Shown piece by piece: positions 8,701 to 10,932 of a DNA stretch of 10,932 nt. Origin of the DNA: Acidobacteriota bacterium (GTDB lineage Bacteria > Acidobacteriota > Terriglobia > Acidiferrales > UBA7541); the NCBI GenBank assembly GCA_003224135.1, contig QHYO01000146.1:1-10932 (forward strand), written 5' to 3'. The notes beneath the pieces were generated by a model that did no database searches, was not told where the DNA came from, and worked only from the letters and a program-made list of their open reading frames with translations. The position numbers and the translations under genes are program-made. Each line of letters begins with the position of its first letter. Within the stretch, counting starts at the first letter, position 1.

Positions 8701-9358
8701 CCGGCAAGTTGATGTAGCCGATGTTGAGCGGCTGTCCGTCGAGGTATTCGGCACTCTCGTTGCCGAACGAGCCATTCACCTGATAATTGCCCCAGCCAAA
8801 CGGGTTGACGCCAACCGGTGTTCCGGTGGCGCTGCCCTGCGGAACAACTGAAGGCGCGAGTGCAACCAGATTAAAGACATTACGCCCGTTGAGCGGCAGC
8901 TCATTGGCTTTGCGCTCTTCAATGACCTGACCCATCGAAGAAGTCTCCGACTGCAGTTGCGGCGTCTCTCCCCTGACTTCGATGGTTTGAGTCATCTCAC
9001 CAACTTGCAGTGCCAGATCGATACGAACGACTTGTCCGACTTCGACGATGACATCCGGACGTGCGACGCGCTTAAATCCCGTTTTTTCAACGTCGATGCG
9101 GTAACGTCCAGGCAATAGGTTCACGAAAGAATAGAGTCCATCAACGCCACTCTGCTGTACACGTTTCTCAGCGGTGTCGACGTTCGTCAGAATGACCTGA
9201 GCATCCGCGATGGCTCCGCCGGAAGCATCAGCGACAGTACCGGCAATGGATCCGTAGGTGGTCTGCGCCGAGAGCCGCGAGGCGAAGATGCTCGCCAGGG
9301 ACAAACACAACGCAGAGAGCAATAACGCACTCAAAACGAAACTTAGTTTTCTTTTCAT
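5714..9358 (-). CDS. Oar-like TonB-dependent receptor with carboxypeptidase-regulatory domain
   Basis: The product has 1214 residues. It has a long signal peptide (about 1-31, cut after SAQ), then a carboxypeptidase-regulatory (CNA-B-like) fold at about 35-118 (GSIAGTVAD, GLYSFVNLLPGRYRI). A TonB plug follows at about 125-255 with the family strings LPLNGRNVFNLVALAPSV and GGVINLSTKSGTN, and then a beta-barrel of about 950 residues ending in GLKLIF, a terminal aromatic fitting outer-membrane assembly. The size and layout match the Oar-like receptors abundant in Acidobacteriota. The substrate is unknown; family members are linked to uptake of large molecules or to adhesion. The mature protein has exactly 12 cysteines in six local pairs. 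The ATG at 9358 is supported by AGGAG at 9364-9368, five bases upstream. It follows the anti-sigma gene on the same strand after 287 bases and is followed by a strong terminator. Confidence 0.95.
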   Translation of the reverse strand: MKRKLSFVLSALLLSALCLSLASIFASRLSAQTTYGSIAGTVADASGGAIADAQVILTNVDTAEKRVQQSGVDGLYSFVNLLPGRYRIDVEKTGFKRVARPDVIVEVGQVVRIDLALQVGEMTQTIEVRGETPQLQSETSSMGQVIEERKANELPLNGRNVFNLVALAPSVVPQGSATGTPVGVNPFGWGNYQVNGSFGNESAEYLDGQPLNIGYINLPVIIPTQDSIQEFKVQTSNLGADWGKFSGGVINLSTKSGTNSLHGAAYEYLRNKVLDANDFFLNKAGQKRPPFTQNQFGANAGGPLYIPHLYDGRDKTFWFFSWEGFRLRTGTAFTTTVPTNAELGGDFSAIKNTVMDPCGGTVSTAVACPNYTGPTTPFSGNQIPTGRLNPTSLALLKYFPAANTAGTLDPTTGIVTNNYTTATSGGGNQNQVVGRLDHNFGTKQRIFFRDSYWNVLDLPVDPLGTGLCADRCSEKYESNAAALGYNYSVTPTTIVSVTASLSRFAYNRAPTNSGFDLTTIGWPAQYNDAVPSIARTPPTPCVFNFADNIMCTQGQSFIQDRNTQINFSPSVTMVRGRHTLKLGFQLEIGRDNYAQTNVASGSFAFCGSGLACFSGFSFADFLLGFADNPSSVENHFFGQAVVPALVAGQQIYRGFYADDTYHLTKKLTLNLGIRYDLQGPWSERFDRQSYFDPNAQSWLANPATSAGLTNVLGLPGLRGDVFLVSPSKRTNIPLDKTNVSPRVGFAYSLNQQTVIRGGYGIFWIPNYVSFGLNPNNDLVNDATTSFTGTINGTVPVNTINTPFLPEIVPPVGRTLGTVGTQQYATQTVQNFTVADQGDHPAGYVQQWNLNIQRNLPGGFFVSAAYVGSKGTHLELYDSQVDQIGDSFLSSAAVQCASQVVATGKRCDATGVTLLQSVPNPFFDATTGTAYALSGPTTTAGQLDRPYPQYTGLKLAGQGNYDSTYHSLQLTVERRFAGAGSLLVAYTNAKLISNADTLTNWLEASSGSIQDFNNLKGERSLSSQDVPQRLVISYVLDLPFGRGKKYLSGSTGVMDKLVGGWGIDGVTIFQSGFPLVFSNGAANYTTLFGAGSRPNIVSGCNKSAPSGGSAKLNEWFNTACFTSPADFTFGNESRTDANLRASGVNNWDFSLFKRTRFGPDEKIGLEFRTEFFNLFNRTQFAPPNTSVGSSTFGVVSSTAAGTNPRLVQFGLKLIF

Positions 9359-9369
9359 CTGTACTCCTA

Positions 9370-9379
9370 CCCCGCGGGG
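9370..9379. promoter_or_regulatory. CCCCGCGGGG palindrome next to receptor ribosome-binding site
   Basis: This is a perfect 10-base palindrome immediately upstream of the AGGAG ribosome-binding site (9364-9368) of the receptor gene, in its 5' leader. It may be a protein-binding half-site or promote RNA pairing. The palindrome itself is plain in the sequence; any function is inference. Confidence 0.4.
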
Positions 9380-9404
9380 ATTCGCCAGGCCTTAGTAGCG
9401 CCGG

Positions 9405-9431
9405 CGAGACAGACAACTCCGTTTGAGTTCC
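9405..9431 (-). promoter_or_regulatory. Possible ECF-type promoter for the receptor gene
   Basis: On the minus strand a GGAACT (9426-9431) is followed after 15 bases by GTCTCG (9405-9410). This resembles the GGAAC / GTC layout of many ECF sigma promoters. It would give a leader of about 40 bases before the ATG at 9358. The -35 element is one arm of an inverted repeat (9427-9443). The adjacent upstream gene encodes an anti-sigma factor, which makes an ECF promoter here plausible. A less convincing TACAAAAT lies farther upstream, near 9510. Confidence 0.33.
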
Positions 9432-9443
9432 GCCAATCGGAAC
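9427..9443. repeat. Inverted repeat GTTCCG/CGGAAC over the putative -35 element
   Basis: This is a perfect 6-bp inverted repeat with a 5-base CCAAT loop: 9427-9432 pairs with 9438-9443. One arm coincides with the GGAAC of the possible ECF promoter, which is where an operator would sit. It also gives a GGAAC in the opposite orientation. The rest of the 287-base spacer (9359-9645) shows no other strong signal; two CGGTGGA direct copies lie at 9621-9627 and 9634-9640. Confidence 0.45.
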
Positions 9444-9645
9444 CCCTGGCTTTCACACACTTCCCTCGACAATTTGCTGGTCTGTCTACAAATACGCGGT
9501 GCGGAGAGATTTTGTACCACACGAGATTTGCTTGAGTTGAAGAACAAAAAGAACCGGGTCTGTGGGAGAGCAGGACGAAAACTGATCGCCCTGAAGAGTG
9601 AATCTCTCGTTCTGACGGAGCGGTGGAAATTACCGGTGGAGAAAA

Positions 9646-10932
9646 TTAGGGATGATTCACTTCTTTGCGAAGCAGCGCATACAGAAATGGCTTGCTGGTG
9701 GGCTTATGACTGCCGCCGCGCGGTTCGACAGTGACGAAGACTGCATCGATTTCAGCCAATTGCTTGGGATCGTCAAACCGCAATACCCAGCGGCGATTTG
9801 ATTCATTGTCCATGTAAAGTATGCCGAGGTTCATGGGCAACGGCTGCTCTCCCTGTGGTGCTTCGCGCTGGCCCCAAACCTGAAATGTGCTGGCGTTCAG
9901 CACGCCCGGCTCGCGATCTAGATCAAAGGCGTAGAAAATAAGGGACTTCCCTTGCGTGTAAAAGACTCGACCAAAGGGCTTTTTAGTGCGGCTGCTGCTG
10001 TCAACGTCAAAAACGTCCGCGATGTAGAGCTTTCTGGCGCCCATGAGCTCGCGGATATCGCGGTCGGAGACGAGGTACTGCTCGGCGTCCTTCAGCCGGC
10101 GCTCCTGATCGCGATTGCTGGCCGAGAGATCGGCAATTTTCGATTCGAGCGCAGACGTTTGCCGGAGAGTCTTGTCGCGTTCGGAGCGGAGATTTGCCAG
10201 CTCGGTCTTGTCGCTCTCGTACGTTTGGCTCACGGACTGAAGCTGGGCATTCAATTCGTTACGCTGCTGCAACAGCGATTGCAGTTCTGCGGCGGATTGG
10301 CTATTCACTGCCGCGAGTTCGCTTGAGCGAATCTCCACAGCGTGCAACGCGGACTGTAGTTTCTCGATTTCCCGCTGTTTGGCGGAACTTTCTGACTGTA
10401 GCTCCGCGAGCTTCTTTGTCTGTGCAGCTGAGAGTTCGCCAGCTGCGTTCTTCTCCTGCACAAGTTTTTGCAACTGACCTTCGGCAAGGTCCGGAATGAT
10501 TTTGACGTCGGGCGCTATCTGTTTGCGAAGGCCGAGGCGATAGGCCCCGGAAGTTACCGCAAGAATCAAGCCTGCGGCAAGCGCCATCTTCGCAAAATGA
10601 TTCCTGGCGATGCGCTGCAAAAAGTTGAACTGAACCGAGACGGATGCGGGACTCTTCCGGTGAAGCAGCATTTGCTGATCATTGCTGACACGCGCCAGCA
10701 AGCGCTCGCGGACGTTCGCGCCATCCCATGCGGCTTCTTCGAATCTGTCGCCGTAAACATCGGCGAGAGAGCTCATCCCTTGCGTAGTCAGAATTTGGTA
10801 CTGCAAGAGAGTCTCACGGCATTCTTCGCAGTGCTCAAGATGAGCACGCAGTTCGGAGAGCTCGGTAGGCGCGAGGCTTCCCGAGGCCGCCAAAGCACAA
10901 CGTTTCTTGAAAATATCGTGCTCGTCTGAGCC
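9646..10932 (-). CDS. RskA-like membrane anti-sigma factor with coiled coil, 5' end outside window
   Basis: The frame is open from the window edge to the TAA at 9646 (428 visible codons). A TTG at 10893 is available but unlikely as the start, because the 13 residues before it (G-S-D-E-H-D-I-F-K-K-R-C-A) continue the usual anti-sigma N-terminus with its C-A-L-A-A-S-G motif. Counting from that TTG: zinc-binding anti-sigma domain with H18-x3-C22-x2-C25; one membrane segment at about 100-118; a long Q/E/L/S-rich coiled coil at about 135-280; and a C-terminal anti-sigma-K (RskA) domain at about 288-405 with FQVWG near 337-341 and VTVEPRGGSHKPT near 387-399. It should hold a cognate sigma factor at the inner membrane and sense the periplasm. 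The sigma gene is expected just beyond the edge. The long coiled-coil insert is unusual against the short linker of typical RskA proteins. The TonB receptor gene follows on the same strand. Confidence 0.88.
   Translation of the reverse strand, partial: GSDEHDIFKKRCALAASGSLAPTELSELRAHLEHCEECRETLLQYQILTTQGMSSLADVYGDRFEEAAWDGANVRERLLARVSNDQQMLLHRKSPASVSVQFNFLQRIARNHFAKMALAAGLILAVTSGAYRLGLRKQIAPDVKIIPDLAEGQLQKLVQEKNAAGELSAAQTKKLAELQSESSAKQREIEKLQSALHAVEIRSSELAAVNSQSAAELQSLLQQRNELNAQLQSVSQTYESDKTELANLRSERDKTLRQTSALESKIADLSASNRDQERRLKDAEQYLVSDRDIRELMGARKLYIADVFDVDSSSRTKKPFGRVFYTQGKSLIFYAFDLDREPGVLNASTFQVWGQREAPQGEQPLPMNLGILYMDNESNRRWVLRFDDPKQLAEIDAVFVTVEPRGGSHKPTSKPFLYALLRKEVNHP

Noticed and set aside
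10891..10893. TTG as the start of the anti-sigma gene
   Set aside because: The frame stays open to the window edge and the upstream residues fit the anti-sigma N-terminus, so the true start is outside the window.
10468..10929. 153-codon plus-strand frame opposite the anti-sigma gene
   Set aside because: It is antisense to the zinc-binding and membrane parts of a well-supported gene and resembles nothing known.

Overview
The window reads like a piece of an Acidobacteriota chromosome, probably class Terriglobia or a relative, perhaps from soil. This is inferred from gene content: a very large Oar-like TonB-dependent receptor with an N-terminal carboxypeptidase-regulatory domain, a CRTAC1-type FG-GAP/ASPIC-UnbV protein coupled to a TPR protein, and an RskA-like anti-sigma factor. 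No rRNA, tRNA, CRISPR array, insertion sequence or phage gene was seen.

Left part (1-2831). A small DUF2630-family gene lies on the minus strand (50-295). Divergent from it is a luciferase-like flavin monooxygenase gene (598-1642, plus strand). It is complete from start to stop but carries two separate -1 frameshifts 44 bases apart. Facing it is a small zinc-ribbon gene (1880-2077, minus). About 750 bases (2078-2831) follow with no gene I can support, only a few short inverted repeats.

Right part (2832-10932). All genes are on the minus strand and are transcribed from high to low coordinates. In that order they are: a 5'-truncated membrane anti-sigma factor running off the window edge (9646-10932), a 1214-residue TonB-dependent receptor (5714-9358), a 543-residue Tat-type secreted CRTAC1/FG-GAP protein (3893-5524), and a 354-residue secreted TPR protein (2832-3896). 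The last two overlap by ATGA and are almost certainly co-translated. A strong intrinsic terminator (13-bp stem) sits just after the receptor stop, so the receptor and the CRTAC1-TPR pair are probably expressed at different levels or from separate promoters.

Working model (inference): the anti-sigma factor, with a sigma gene expected just outside the window, controls envelope genes. An ECF-like promoter with an inverted repeat on its -35 element precedes the receptor gene. The receptor would be the outer-membrane channel. The CRTAC1 and TPR proteins would act beyond the cytoplasmic membrane as a calcium-dependent, repeat-rich binding pair, loosely parallel to SusC plus helical-repeat SusD lipoproteins in Bacteroidota. 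The substrate cannot be read from the sequence.
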